A stretch of 64,000 bases of DNA from Rhizomys pruinosus. Its lineage: Eukaryota > Chordata > Mammalia > Rodentia > Spalacidae. This document shows positions 36,156 through 49,999 of the stretch, in pieces. The notes under the pieces are model-generated. The model searched no databases. It was given only the letters and a program-made list of their open reading frames with translations, and was not told where the DNA came from. Both the position numbers and the translations under genes were made by a program. The first letter of the stretch is position 1. Every line of letters starts with the position of its first letter. The stretch is taken from contig VZQC01011939.1 in NCBI GenBank assembly GCA_009823505.1, forward strand, positions 3,178,911-3,242,910, in the 5' to 3' direction.

Positions 36156-36580
36156 AATTAAAACTTATCTCTGAAGGTACTGGTACTGAAACTTCAGACA
36201 GACCCACTAGGTTTATCTTGTGGAGTGTGGGGCCCTGGCACAGCAAGTGTTGGCCAGGGATGGGTGCTCACTGGGCTGCAGAGGAAACGTCAATGCAGCC
36301 TTCCTCCCGAGCCTGCCTCAGGAAAGGCAGGCCATGACTGCTGGTTCTTATAAGCCGGATGCCAGAAAAGCCATTTGCTTCTGGTGGTGGTGCAACCCTC
36401 GCAGCCTTTTACAGGTCTGCAGTCCCCACTGCAAGCTGCAGTGTGAGACTATTTCTTGTGATTTAGGTCACTGGAAATAATCACTTGGTGACAAAGCTTG
36501 TCAGCAGATGTGCTTCCTTTGGGTTCATCCAGCCTCATTAGCAGACACCCACCAGGACTGTGGCCCTTTTCCTGTGGATG

Positions 36581-36860
<280 letters not shown>

Positions 36861-37038
36861 CTATGGAGGAGGGTAATTTTGGACACAGCACCTATATCTA
36901 AATGCTTTCAACCCTGTCAGTCCCCTCTCAAGGGGATTAAGAGCCTAGTGTGAGCTACAAACTGAAGACCAGGGAATAGCCAGCTTGAGAAATGGAGACC
37001 GTGAGAACTAGCCAGAAAAGATTCTGAGGAAGGGTCTG

Positions 37039-37039
<1 letters not shown>

Positions 37040-37072
<33 letters not shown>
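37040..37072. repeat. (GA)n microsatellite
   Basis: About 16 GA units. Confidence 0.9.
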
Positions 37073-37075
<3 letters not shown>

Positions 37076-37939
37076 AGGTGACACGAGGAGCAAGCACCCA
37101 GTTCTCTGTTTCTGAAGAGCTCTGTAGCAGCCCCCAGACGCAGCAGTGACTGTCTATGTTGGGGAGCTATGGAGCTATTCTATCGTACCCAAGTATAGAC
37201 TTCCAGTAGTATCTGCAGAAGGGATGTTGGAGTCTGAACATGTTTGGTTACCATTTAGGTTTTGGATATAGAGGTGTTAGAGATTTTTCCAAGGACTCTT
37301 CTTGCGCCTGGCCTCTCCTGAGTTTCTCCCCCCACCCATAGGGGCCTCATGCTCGTCATTGCATGGTTGTGAGGTTGTCTCTTTACCCCCTGCCTCACAT
37401 CAGTCCTCTGCCACCCCAATCTTCTGCCTTTCTTTTGGCCCCATGTCTTCTGTGCCTGCTGCTCTTCCTGTGAGCTTCACCTCCACATGGAGGTCACATC
37501 TCCCAAGAAGCCTCTGGCTTTTCCTTTGTTCTCCTGTCTCTTCTTCACAGGTTCCCCTAAGAGGCTGGTCTTAGAAATGTGTAAAGCATTCTATATTCAT
37601 CTGTGTCTCCAATACCTACCCAAGGCTCTGCTTGCCACAGAGCAAGTAACAAGAATTTTTGAGTGTATCAGCATGAACACGGGGGGAAGATAGATTCTGG
37701 GGGTACAGGGTGAGCTCCTCTCCCAACTCAGTGAGCTCCAGTTCCCTGCCCTTCATGCCCAGCTGCCCACACTGAGGGCCACAGGGCCTTGTTCTCACCG
37801 ACAGCACTTCAGTGCCTGACTGGAAGTCTTATACAAGTCTTTCTGCCTGAGGAAACACAAAGATTCCTGCCCCCAGCTGAAGCCCAGAGTCCTGAGGAGC
37901 TTGGCAAGGATTGTTCAGTGACTCAACACTCTCTTTTTT

Positions 37940-38195
37940 ATTTGGTTTTGTTGTGTTTGGATTTTGTTTAGTCTTTGTTTTGTTTGGAGTCAGGGTTTTA
38001 TATAGCTCAGGCTGGCCTAAATTTCACTATAGAGCCACAAATAACTTTGAACTTTTGATCTTCCTGCTTCCTCCTCCCCAAGGCTGGAATGCCGGGATCA
38101 CAGGCATGAACCACCAATTTTATGGCTTCCTGGGGACCGAACCCAGGGCTTCGTGTATGCTAAGTAAGTCCTCAGCCAACTGACCCACACCCCAT
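37940..38195 (-). mobile_element. B4-like SINE (B1 plus ID head), antisense, diverged
   Basis: TTTGTTTGGAGTCAGGGTTT, GCTCAGGCTGGCCTAAATTT and GGATCACAGGCATGAACCAC resemble an antisense B1. They are followed by an ID-like part (GGGGACCGAACCCAGGGCTT, GTATGCTAAGTAAG). Confidence 0.65.
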
Positions 38196-38293
38196 TGTCA
38201 AATCTCTCTTTTCTGCTGGAGGCATTAACATGAAGCCCTTTGTTCTCCATAGACCTCAGACAGACTCCCCAGGGTGACCGTGCTCTAGGCTAG

Positions 38294-38307
38294 CCTGCAG
38301 ATGGCGC
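38294..38307 (+). promoter_or_regulatory. CTCF-like core motif
   Basis: CCTGCAGATGGCGC matches 13 of 14 positions of CCASYAGRKGGCRS. Confidence 0.35.
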
Positions 38308-39084
38308 CAGGAAGGCTGGCGAAGGGTCTGTTTTGTCATTGGTAGTACTTGGCCATGTCCCTGATCATGGTCCTTGGGACCAAAATCTTAGAGAGTCAGG
38401 GGAGAAATGGCTGGGGAAGGCACAGTGACCTCATGACATCCACGGTCTTTCCTTGAGGTCTGAATCTGCACCCTTAAGAAGCCAGCCACCCTCTTGTTCT
38501 AGTTGGACAGGTCCATGAGGAAGTAGCTCTTGCCTTGGGGGGGGGGTTCCCAGGTGGCTCAGTGTACCACCGTTTACTAGGAAGTTCCCATCAGCCTCTG
38601 GGGCCATCCTTCCTCTCTACATACTAGTGTTTTCTTCCCACTGATTTCTTTAGTGAGGGTAGGCTGCCCCTTGGCTGGTGACAGGAAGAGTTTCATTCTC
38701 TTCTCATTCCGGCCTTTCTTAGCTAGGTTAATGTAAGACCCTAAAATGCAATGTACTCGAGCAGGAGTTCCTATTGGATCTGGTAGCTCTCACACCTCAG
38801 ATGACGATGTGGGCTCTTATGTTGGTTCAACCTGTGCTTTCCTTCTCATACTCTGATGGCTTGGCACCCCTGAGTTTCCTCTGTTCTCAATGTAGCACGT
38901 ATGTGTGTTCAAAGGCTCGGGTTGGGGATGAGCAGAACAGTACTATTGATAAACTTGGGGCTGCAGGACTCGCCTTGTCCTGAAAACCAGCTTCCTGTAT
39001 CCACCTTCCTGCCTGGACCCACCCAAGGCCCTGCATGGCCTGCATTTTTGTCTCTTTCCTCTATGGATTAACTGTACCTTGGGG

Positions 39085-39165
39085 TCAGAACATTCTGTTA
39101 TTATTGTTCCTTGGCCTCTGGCATTCAGTAAGTGCTCAATAAATACTTTTGGAATTCTGGGCTGA
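39085..39165 (+). mobile_element. L2/MIR-like 3' tail
   Basis: CTGGCATTCAGTAAGTGCTCAATAAATACTTTTGG (39119-39153) matches the well-known L2/MIR 3' ending. Ancient mammalian repeat. Confidence 0.6.
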
Positions 39166-41867
39166 CATTAGGAATCATGCTCTAAATGACTAACAATTTC
39201 CTAAGTTGAAACTGTGTTTTCCATAATTCATTACCACTGACACAGGGGCTCACTAGTTATCTATATTTTTGCTTGAAATTTTTTATGTTTGAAACATGTG
39301 AAAATTATAGGCAACCACTGTTTTGGACATTAACATGCTACAGAAGTTCACATTACCAAGCCAAACCTCAGCTGTTTGCCAACCTTCTGTGACACCAGGG
39401 TAGAGACCTGACAGCCAGTTTCCCAAGCAGGCCAGTTTTATCTGGCATGACACTGAACCTCCCTGTCTGACTCCATCCCCCAAGGAAGGACCGGAAGCCA
39501 CTGGGTTGATGTTGGCCCAGCATCGATTTTCCTACTGTTCTGTCTCCTCCCTTACTAGGAAAGGAGCTCCAAAATGGCCGATCTGATGTGCAGTCTGCTT
39601 TCCTTAGCCCCTCTCTGTCTATAGATGGCCACTTCCGCTCTGCCTGCCAAGCAATTGCTGCACTATAGAGGAAAGCGTTGTGTGGTCCTGGAATTGAAAA
39701 TAGCCAGTTCGGATCTTAAACTGGATTGTTGTGGGCTTTCCTTTGACAACCATAATTATTGTTGGAATGCTCACTTTCTAGAGTAGAGGCACAGGCTAGG
39801 GGGAGCTGTGAGTGGAGCTGGAGGTCAGCATGGGGGGACTGGCTGTCTGGGTGAGGATTGGACCAGCAAGAAATGGGTCTAGTGGCTTCCAGACATGGAT
39901 GTTGCCAGGCTGGCTGCCCAACCCATGAGTAATGGCGGGGCTTCACTGGCCCAGCAGATCTGTGGCAGATGAGCAGCTTGTCCATGGCCTAACATTTGTA
40001 GTTTCCATTGCTCCCTAGGGAAGGTGGTATCCTTTGATTTTGTGATCCTTTTTCATTGTTCTTCTGGGGCCAGCAAGCCTTCCATCCTTATCTCTATTCT
40101 TGGGACCTGGTGATCCCTCTCCTCACAGCAGGGAAGGCCTTTGGAATCACTGTGTAGACTTCCCAGAGCACAGCAGAACACAGTGGGAAGATACACCATC
40201 CTTTCAGCAGGAATCTTGTATCTTATACATCAGAGAGGAACCGAAGGAAAGGGCCTGGGGGACATGAAGCTGAAAGCATGGGAAATATCTGCAGCTATCA
40301 TAATAATAATCTCACAGGACAGAGGAGCTATTAATATAGGAAGCCCAATACAGCTCTTGATACATAGTAAAGGGTCAGTAAAGTATGTCCTCTTGTGTGT
40401 TCTGAAGTCATTCTGGAAGCCAAAGGGGCATAGTTGCTCCTTGAGAAGTTGGGGTATTTAAGTGAGTGGCACAGAACTCTCTGGGGGACATGGAAGAACA
40501 GTTGAGGGACTTTGGGAGGATCTTTTGCTCTTTGATACTGTTGAAAGGGGGAGGGTTGGATCAGAGAGCAAGGGGGTCCCTGTGAGCCTGTGTAGGGGGG
40601 CATTCAGGAGCTACTGTACCACTTTGAAAAAATCTGCATCAATAAAGAAGACCCTGGGGAAGAGGGAGAGAAGAACACACAGAGAAGCCCTGAGAGGCTG
40701 AGGAAATGATCAAGAATACCAAGGCAAAGCCTGCTGAGGACGCAGACTGTGACCAGCTTCACAGGCTCATCAGAGGACAGAGGGGAGACAGCAATGGGTG
40801 AAGGTTTTGGAAACATCACAGCCCATGATGCTTGTTCAGATGAGTGTGGGGAGTTTCAGATATGAAGTAGATGGAAACTACACCCTGTTCAAACCCAAAC
40901 CAAATGAGTTCCAACTGAATCCTGTCTAGGATGTCTCAGGGCATGCCCTTTCCCTGCAGGGCAGCACCCTGCCCCTCTATGGTTTGCCAGTGCCATTCTG
41001 GGCTCGCAGGTCCACAGACATGCAATATTGGAGCTCGATACCATGACCTGAGTTCTGAGTCTGCTAGTACATCTTGAGGAGCCTCACTTTCCTTGGAATT
41101 GAAAATGGATCGGCTCCCTGTCTTCACCTTGTGGAGGACAGTGGGAGGAGGCACACGGCCTCTCATTCCTAGTACAAATTTGTCTATGTGTTCACCTAGG
41201 GCCTTGAGTCAGAGAGCGGGAGAATCCTGTAAGCCAAGATAAGGCAATGTGTGGATCGACTCTGTGAGCAGGAAGGACAGATCCGTGGGTACCAGAAATT
41301 TTCCACAGGCTGGTGACTGCTGGCTGGCTCTGGATCCTTTTGCTGAGACCCCTTTTTGCTGTAGCGTGGTGATACTCTGTACTTAAAACTGAGTAGAACT
41401 GTGGCATATTTGAGGAAGAAAGTCAATGGGTCCCTGTCTAGGTAAGCTTTTCTCCAGGGTTTCTGTTGTATGCATGCATCTCACAGCCTGTGCTCCTGAG
41501 AAGTAAAGATACCCAAGGAACCTATGGCCAGGGAGAAGCTTCTCATCCAGCTGTTGGCTTCTGTCTTTATATGATTTACACAGACCCCTGCTTATTTAGC
41601 TCCATCTTTCATTAGTGGAATATTTACATAAGAACTGTTAATTGAATACTATATTTTTGTTTAATATGCTTGACTCTGTTTCAAGTTTTTATAAGGGAAA
41701 TCGTTACTAAATAACATTTCAACATATTCTACTTTCAATTTGTTAAACCTACTACAATGCAATATTTGCTAAAAAAGATTTCCCTGCCCAGATCAAATTT
41801 ACTTTCAACTTTATTGATAAAGCCTGGATTTACTCCAGCATGGATCATAGCCTAAATGAAAGCCTGA

Positions 41868-42113
41868 TACACACACACACACACACACACACACCAAACA
41901 CATACACCCCCACACATACACGTGTACACACGGTACACACACCACACACGCACACAAAGAGCCACAACATAGATACACATGCATACATACGCCAACATAT
42001 GCACACATAAACATATGCATGTGTACACACATGCACACAAAGACACACAATGCACATATACAAGCAGATACATACACACACCAGCACATACACACAACAC
42101 AAAATAAACTATT
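41868..42113. repeat. CA-rich microsatellite and degenerate extension
   Basis: Pure (AC)n at about 41869-41894, then imperfect CACACATA/CATACA repeats to 42113, directly followed by a B1. Open frames here are artefacts. Confidence 0.9.
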
Positions 42114-42117
42114 CACA

Positions 42118-42236
42118 CATTATTTTGAGACAAAGTCTTCCTATGTAGCCCAGGCTGGCCTTGAACTCTTGGTGATCCTCCTGCCTCAGCCTCTAAGTAC
42201 TGGGATTACAGATGTGATGTTATGCTTGGCTCTAAA
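42118..42236 (-). mobile_element. B1 SINE, antisense, partial
   Basis: TTATTTTGAGACAAAGTCTT, GTAGCCCAGGCTGGCCTTGA and ACTGGGATTACAGATGTGAT, ending near TGCTTGGCT. Confidence 0.8.
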
Positions 42237-42829
42237 GTACATTTTTAATGCCACATTTGTGTTTCATTGACACCTAGGATTCTAAAATGAAAATCAAATG
42301 TATAAAAGTGTGTATATTGCATTATTATTAAAGGTACATGATGACAAATTTTAAAAAAATGAAACAGTAGAAAAGTAGATATTGGACATGAAGTGGCCAG
42401 GAAACTTCCAATTTTAGTTGTATAGGTTCACAAAATGCCTGAATTTCTGGAGACATCTCTTTCTAAGATAAATTAATATAAAGACCAGAATTAGAATGTG
42501 CCTGATTTTTTATATTTAACCCAAGTGTTTTAAGATTTTTCTTTAATCTAAACCGTCATGTACTCCAAAGCTCCTTTCAGAAAGATCCCACTGTATCCTG
42601 TATGCCTGTGACACAGGCCAAGGGAGCAGATCCCTCTGATATGGGCCTTTGTTGGGAGACATCTTGACTGGCACCTGAGGGTAGAGGTCATGGTGCCATT
42701 CAGCAGCCCAAGGTGCATGGGGTGCCATGGAGAAGGACTGTCAGCTGAAAAATGCCAGCAGCAATGAGGCTAGGAAACTCTGCAGGGAACAAGAGTTGTC
42801 TCTGCAGAGCTTGCAGGAGCAAGGCCCAG

Positions 42830-43012
42830 AGCTTCTGCTTCCTTGTACCACGGCAGCGTGTGCAGCTTCTGCTTCCTTGTACCACGGCAGCGTGTGCAGC
42901 TTCTGCTTCCTTGTACCACGGCAGCGTGTGCAGCTTCTGCTTCCTTGTACCACGGCAGCGTGTGCAGCTTCTGCTTCCTTGTACCACGGCAGCGTGTGCA
43001 GCTTCTGCTTCG
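42830..43012. repeat. 34-bp minisatellite, five copies plus a partial unit
   Basis: Units start at 42830, 42864, 42898, 42932 and 42966, with a 13-bp partial unit at 43000. Each unit is AGCTTCTGCTTCCTTGTACC then ACGGCAGCGTGTGC. Copies are identical by eye, so expansion is recent. Because 34 = 3x11+1, the frame rotates each unit; all six frames stay open, giving overlapping spurious ORFs. Confidence 0.97.
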
Positions 43013-43555
43013 AACAGACAGACATGGCCCCCATAGAGTTCCCAAGTGCTCAAAAGGTGAGCACAAGAAAAAGTGATGTGCCGTAGGGCCTTCAAGGAAA
43101 TCAAGTCCTGTGTGAGTGTTGGCTGTCATCTGACCTGGACAACCAGGCCTCCTCTGACCACTGGGACCTGATCACTTAGTGGCCATGGACCAGCCAGCGA
43201 GCTGTCTTTCACACCATCCTGTCTTAGGGCTTGTAGTGCTGTATTTACCTCTGACACTTCCTTTAACTGTCATTCCCTCACACCCTCTTTTTTTCCTCCT
43301 CCCATCCTTCTTCTCTTTCTCTTTCTTGTAGGAATGTGTTTAAAGCAGAGGGGCTCATCTGCCTTCAGACTGCCTACATTATAAGCCTGAATACCAGGAG
43401 AGGAAAAACAACAGACACCTAATAGCTCGGATTGCTTACTTGCTGGATGTGACACACCTTGCTGGGAGGAGAGGTGCTGTGGGTCTCAGTTCAGAGGTGT
43501 TCCTGCCCTTTCCTTGCCAGTGCTCTTGGTGTCTGATAAATGTAATGTGACATAA

Positions 43556-43558
<3 letters not shown>

Positions 43559-43597
<39 letters not shown>
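43559..43597. repeat. (AT)n microsatellite
   Basis: About 19 uninterrupted AT units, a likely cruciform-prone and length-variable site. Confidence 0.95.
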
Positions 43598-43599
<2 letters not shown>

Positions 43600-44484
43600 A
43601 TGGGGTCACTTTAGCATGGGTGGTGTGCTGATGAACACCCTCTTCTTTGATCAAGGCCTGACGAGTCCAACCTTGGGTGTCCCTTCTATCCTTGCGGAAT
43701 GCAGTGTGAGCAAGAACCCTTACAAGCTAGCTTAATGAGAATTCCGGACCCTTGGTACCTGGCACTGGGCCCTCAGCAGGAATGCTATGGAGCTGGCCAG
43801 TCACCCCTGGGTCCTGGGTGCTTGCTGTCTGCTGATGACCTCCCCTTTGGGTGTAGATCCTGACTTGCTCTTGTATATTTCAGTTGAGGCCAATCTTTTG
43901 ATCCTACTTTGAGGCCCTAGAGCAGGATTCCTGAGCCTGTCACCTTAGCTCCTTGAGGAAAGTCAGCTTTGCCATCTTTCTAAGTGTTCCAACTGTTCTT
44001 TTTCTTTAATACACCAAGAGTTTCTTTCAATTCTTTTCCAACACAGCACCTGGCATAAAGTGGGTGATTCATCATGCTGACGGGATGGCAGATAGTGGAG
44101 GCCGTTTGTCATCTCACGTGATGGGGTCTCTACTCACGCTGTAGTCTCTCTGTTTGGTTGGGCGGTATGGAAAGTTAAAGTTGAGCCTTTCTGTAGCAGT
44201 CAATCCTACTCACAGTCACTGCACAGCCATGTGCTTCAATCCTAGTGTTAAAGGAACCGGTGGTGTGTGCATATGAGAATGCTTTTCACGGGCTAGGCTC
44301 AGAGATCATAGGACATGTTAGAGACGAACTTATTTCCTTGTCCTCCCACAAAAGAGGACTGGAAATGTTCTGGTGGCTTCCTCTGTCTCTGGTACGGCGT
44401 GCAGGCCCAGGAGAAATGAGCATTGGCCTTCTAGCAGCCCCAAGGAGGCTAACTCTGCTCTGTGACACCGAACCCAGATCCTTA

Positions 44485-44718
<234 letters not shown>

Positions 44719-45418
44719 TTATTTATCCAAAAGGCAAACTCTTTATTGCTTATTCTTTCTATTAAGAGAGGCTAAATTGATCTGGGAGTTCCCTAGCCCA
44801 CTCACGGCCGTTGCCACTTACAAATGTATCACTATCTCTTTCTTCCGAGTATAAGGACATACTGGAAGGACCATGGCATTTTGTGATAACTTAGGACTAC
44901 AGTCCCTAAGCATCTAGCATCCTCTGTCACTAGGTTTGTGGCCTCCAGAATGGCTTTCCCCCCTTACTGTTACTTCCAGCTCAGTTACTGCAGGGCTTAC
45001 TATCACACCAATCTACACATGACAAAAGACATAAACATGGAAAGTATATACCTCGGGCAAGGGCATGGCACAGTCTGAGCCAGACTCACACAGGGCTCCT
45101 GTCCAGGCTCCTCACAGCACTGCCAGCCTGGGGAACCCCGGGCCCCAGAAAAGGCAATAGTGTGTACCTGGACCTTCGATGCTTTAGTCACTACATATAC
45201 GGGCGGACCTAAGCCTGTTACCTTTCCTTGCTTGCATCCAGTGCGGGAGATGGGTCTGCAGGCCTAGGCCAGAAATCTCAGACCAGCCATAGACTCTTCC
45301 ACTTTGTCTGTTTAAACTGACAAGGGAAATTTCTCTACTTTCTTAAGTCCAGCTTCTATGGCTTAGACAGGCAAAAATTGCTACTGAAGGGTTTTCTAAT
45401 TGTTGTTTCTCCACATTG

Positions 45419-45419
45419 C

Positions 45420-45452
<33 letters not shown>
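45419..45452. repeat. (TG)n microsatellite
   Basis: About 15 TG units. Confidence 0.9.
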
Positions 45453-45455
<3 letters not shown>

Positions 45456-45765
45456 TTCTGCATGTATGGATTAGAGTGCATGTGTAGGTACACGTGGAAG
45501 CCAGAATTCAACTGGGATGTTGTTCCCCAGGCAACTGGGGTGCACTCTTCTTTTTAATATTTTTGAGACAGAGTCTCTCACTGTCCTGGAACTTGCCAAG
45601 TAGGTAAGGCTGGCTGGCTAGCCCCAGGGACCCACCTGTCACTATATCCCAGAGTTGAGATTATAAATACATGTCACTAGGTCTACTTGTTAAAAAATTT
45701 ATGGGCTCAGGTCTTAATGCTTGCAAGACAAGGACTTTACTAACTTAGGTATGTCCCTTGTCCCT
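45453..45765 (-). mobile_element. Rodent interspersed repeat, family unresolved, antisense
   Basis: TTTTTGAGACAGAGTCTCTC, GGTAAGGCTGGCTGGCTAGC and CAGAGTTGAGATTATAAATA, with a final GCTTGCAAGACAAGGACTTT. Same layout as 14755-15170, again next to a TG-rich tract. Confidence 0.5.
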
Positions 45766-47143
45766 CATGTAACTTCTTAAACATGCCATTCCAAGAACAA
45801 CCAGACAGGTATACAAAAACATGTCCCTTAAAGCAACTTCATCGTCTTTGTACCACCATAAAGGTGAAATTAAGGGACAGAAGTTAAGGACAAAAATACC
45901 CCCTTTTTATTAGATAACAACAATTTAGTTATTGAGTGAATGAATTACTACCTGGTTAGTGAGGCTCTGTGTTCCTCCCAACCCAACGAGATCCTGAAGC
46001 CAGGACAAGAACAAAGTCACACGTGCAAACGATCAATAGATGTGCTCTGGTCCTAACGGTCTAGGTTTCTGTCCACTCAGGAATGGCTCTGCTTAGGAAT
46101 GCAGAGGCTGGGCCAGCATGCAAGACATTTGCAGAGGTGAGGCCAACATGCTAATCCAGGCACAAAGTGAGGCCAGCCCACAAGCCTGGTACAGACGTGA
46201 GACTGGACACTAGTCACACACAGGAACTGGGTATATGTCAAAAGTATGAAGGCCATATTTTCACACTTGGTCACACTAACAATTCTCAGTATTGAGAACA
46301 TTTCTAATTTCCCTTTGGTCCTATGAAGGGGAAGCTGAATCTAGATTTCAGGGTATAGAAATCAGTATTTTCCATACCATGTGAAAGGATAAAGTCTGAT
46401 TTCTGGCCTGTGCTGTGGGAGGAGCGAAGGCAATTTAGTGGCAGGCAGTGGAAGCCTTTGTAATGCCACTTCTCACCGCATGGGAGGAGTCCTGTCTTTG
46501 AAATAGGTTTTGGCCCAGAATGAGGCCAAGCATTTTAACAGCAACAGTAGTTCCAGTCTGGATTGGGGACTCGAGTTTGGACAGAATAACTGTGTTGGTC
46601 TGCATTTCCTGTTTCTTCATAAGACCTGTCACTCAATACCTAAGTAAGTACTTTTTAAGTAGTAACTCAATGGACTGGTTAAATAGCTGATTTTTCCTGG
46701 AACACTCACCTGAGAGGAAACCATTCTGAGCGACACTGATCAACAATGATAGTTCTGTTTTGGAGATATATCAAGACCTCAGTGTTTCCTACCAGTCAGT
46801 AACATATACTTGGCCAAGGAGACTTGGATCTTACTACCTCCCCAAAAGATTTTAAAACTCTCCCCAATTTAAAACTTAGTGAGAGTTAATGAAGAATTTA
46901 CTCATTTTAATATGAGCAAATGTTTTTATATCTGGCTTTTTTTGGTGGGCACAGAGGCTGCCATATTATACTCCTAATGAAAGTGAGATATTATAATCAA
47001 GACAGAATAAGGAGACTTGGATCTTACTACCTCCCAACCTGCCCCTTAGAGACCTTTGTAGTAATGTTTATGTATTTAACTGTCTTTTACAAACTCTGAT
47101 AAGAAAGGTGCTCAGAATGCCCCTTTCCACAACAACAGCAAAC

Positions 47144-47229
47144 AAACCAAAGCAACAAAAACCCTGCCCCCGAACAGAAACAAAACAAACCAACAAAAAC
47201 CCTGCCCGGGAACAGAAACAAAACAAAGC
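47144..47229. repeat. Duplicated ~40-bp segment
   Basis: CAACAAAAACCCTGCCC, then GAACAGAAACAAAACAAA, occurs twice (47153-47191 and 47192-47228), differing at a few positions. Confidence 0.85.
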
Positions 47230-47492
47230 CCAAAGGTTTTGCACAGCTTCAGTTCTCATTGCATCGCAGGGAAAAGGCCACGGAACCAGGTTTTTCTTTC
47301 TGGAACCTGGCCAGGGGAGCTTTGTACCCTAGCTTTGCCACCTGTTAGCCATGAGGCTGGGGACTGCTAGTGGCTAGGGGGTGGCTGTGGGGCTGGAGGC
47401 CCTTTTTCTGTGAGAGGAACGGAGGAGAGCCTGCCTGGGTTTCTGCTTCCCCTCTCCGCACTCAGTGCTGGAGAGCTTGCTGCCACTTCCCG

Positions 47493-47506
47493 CCTGTAGG
47501 TGGCGC
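47493..47506 (+). promoter_or_regulatory. CTCF-like core motif
   Basis: CCTGTAGGTGGCGC matches 13 of 14 positions of CCASYAGRKGGCRS. It sits just before the 22-bp minisatellite. Confidence 0.4.
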
Positions 47507-47530
47507 CTCTGGGCTGTGACCCGCAGCTCC

Positions 47531-47628
47531 TGCAGCTTCACCCGCGCTCTCCTGCAGCTTCACCCACGCTCCCCTGCAGCTTCACCCACGCTCCCCTGCA
47601 GCTTCACCCACGCTCCCCTGCAGCTTTC
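47531..47628. repeat. 22-bp minisatellite, four copies plus a partial unit
   Basis: Units of TGCAGCTTCACCCACGCTCC plus CC start at 47531, 47553, 47575 and 47597, with a partial at 47619. Each carries a CTGCAG site. Confidence 0.95.
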
Positions 47629-47951
47629 ATTCCTATCAGACTGTTGGAGACTTTAAGGCATTTTTAAACTCATAGATTTACATACGAATTTCCCCGTTTT
47701 GAGAAATCTCAACATTCAAAACCACAGTTTTCTGTGGCCTTGAATGAGGGAGCCACGATTCCTGAAAAAAGGAATTTGCCTCTCAGGCCTGTCTATTCCA
47801 GGGCCCCAGTGGTAGGAAGGGTCTGATTGGTAACTGTCCCTCTAAGAGCACATCTTCTCAAGAAAGAGGGGCCCATGATCAGTACCCCATAGAATTAGAG
47901 GCAGCATGTGTGCACAGCTTGGATTTTGAAACCGCAGAAAAGCTGGACCGG

Positions 47952-47965
47952 GTTTCCATGGAAAC
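47952..47965. promoter_or_regulatory. RFX X-box-like palindrome
   Basis: GTTTCCATGGAAAC is a perfect 14-bp palindrome close to the RFX consensus GTTRCCATGGYAAC. A second, looser match GTTGCCACGGACAAC lies at 48081-48095. Surrounding DNA (47660-48170) is unique and SINE-free. Confidence 0.4.
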
Positions 47966-49999
47966 GGCTCTCAGCTCCCTTGAGGGAGGCCGCGTCTGGC
48001 TCTTAACACTGAAGTGCTCCCAGAAGGCCAAGGGAGGTTTTAAAGGACACTGCTCAATGGCCCTTTTTGCTTTCCTAATAGTTGCCACGGACAACAGCGT
48101 CTGGGATATTTTAGGCCCTTATGCTTAAGGATGTGAAATTTGCTAAACAAAACTTATGGCTGTATTGATATTTTTTTTTCTTCTCTACTCCAAAGGTGCT
48201 ATGGGTAAAGCCAGAGAAGGGAAGTGATGACTAGGTCACCTCATTCCTTATTTCTGTCTCCCAGATGTAAACAAGACAAAAGTGCCCCATCCTTTTGCTA
48301 TACCTTGTTTTGTGTTTGCAATAGTAAGAGAAAATAATTTTTGGTGCATATTGCTCTCTGGCTTAGAAAACTGGTCCTGTGTAGACACTGAAGAATGGTG
48401 AGAGGACTATTAGATAGTGCTTAACTGAGCAAACATGTAGATTCAGGTAAAATCCTTAAGATATTAATCCAGATGTCTCAGAGACCATGTCTTCTGACCT
48501 TTTCAGGAGGAGAGACTGGGCATCTGCTGCTTACTAGAGCCTGAACCCCTGGTCCCTCTGTATCCTGATTTTCTGCTTGTTTATCAGAGTAAACACTGGA
48601 TTTGTGTAAGAACTGCCACTGGCCACACCTACCCAGAAGTCATTAAGCCCACCCTCTAACATTTAACATTAGGAAAGAACTGGCTATGGATATACTGGAA
48701 TCTATAAAGTCAGAAGACTTTGCATTGACACATGTTACAAAGATGGGACTATGACCAGCATGTCTCAAGTCAGCTTTGACTTTGTTCTCAGCAGGACTCA
48801 AGCCCCATTAAACAGTCCCGTGTGGTGTTCTCTTTATAGAGCAACAGTCTGGAGACAAGGTGGAAACTGTACATCTACTGAGTGCAGTTGTCCTACTGGA
48901 TAGTTATTCTTAACTGTCTTGAAAATGTTTCCTCTGTATTGTCATCCCATGCTCTTTGATAAATTCGTATTATGAGAATTAAATCAATGCTCATAGTATC
49001 AATGCTTTATTTAGGGAACATAAAGTATTGATAATATGATAGGCGTGCCCTCTGGTTAAGTGACTATGTTCAGTAAAACACATTTTCTGTTCACAAAGGA
49101 CTGATGGGGACCCCACTTCATGCAAAGGCCATGTATTGCACAGGCCAGTAACTGCCTCATCCACCCAGCACCCACATCTGTTCTGCAGGGGTCACATAAG
49201 CCCACATGCTCTGGTTGGATGTAATATGGGCTGTCACTGCCCCCGCCCTGTGTACCCGAAGAAGAGGGTCACAATGACAGACAGATCACAAGACACCCTC
49301 GGGTGCAGGATCTTGAAGTAGTGTGCTCAGTGTGTGGCTGGAACAAAGTACAATACCCTTGTTGACTGACAGAGCATCTAATCATGCAGCAGAGTCCCCC
49401 AAACCAGTGTGATATCTGCAAGTGATACATTAATTCTCATTTTGAGCAACTGCTCCTTTTAGAAATCTTGTAAACAAAAGTACCATATATGGCCATTGGG
49501 GTGACCTCTGCTGGGATGCACCGTCCCTGGGGCTGATTGCCTTAGGCTAAGCTGGCCAGGAAGGCTAACTTTCAGACAGATTCTAATTCTCAGCCTGGTG
49601 CCGACATGCAGAGAAGATGGAATGTTGGAATGATAGCGTGTGATGGGGGCAGACACACTTTTGGGGTCTGAAGACTTTTCAAGACAGTTTTTTGACAGTG
49701 CTCCTGTTCCTGTTTTGTGGCAGTTCTATCTTAGAAAAACACAAATCAGAAAAAAACCCCACCTCTTTCCTTAGTGCCTTCTATTTTAAAAGAAATCATA
49801 ACGATGCAGAAGTAGGCCTTGTCTAGGGAGCTACCTCCAGCTGTAAACAGGAATGGTCTGGTTACAGCTTTTGCCTCAGTTACATAGAAATTCTAAATAA
49901 AAATTCTTTTTTTTTTTTCTAAACAGATATGGCTCTAAAAATGTGTTCATTTTTTTCATATAAGTGGAAACAAAAAATAGAGAAAGGAAAACTAAAGAT

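Noticed and set aside
42700..43129. Several overlapping ORFs on both strands
   Set aside because: All are readings of the same 34-bp minisatellite in rotating frames.
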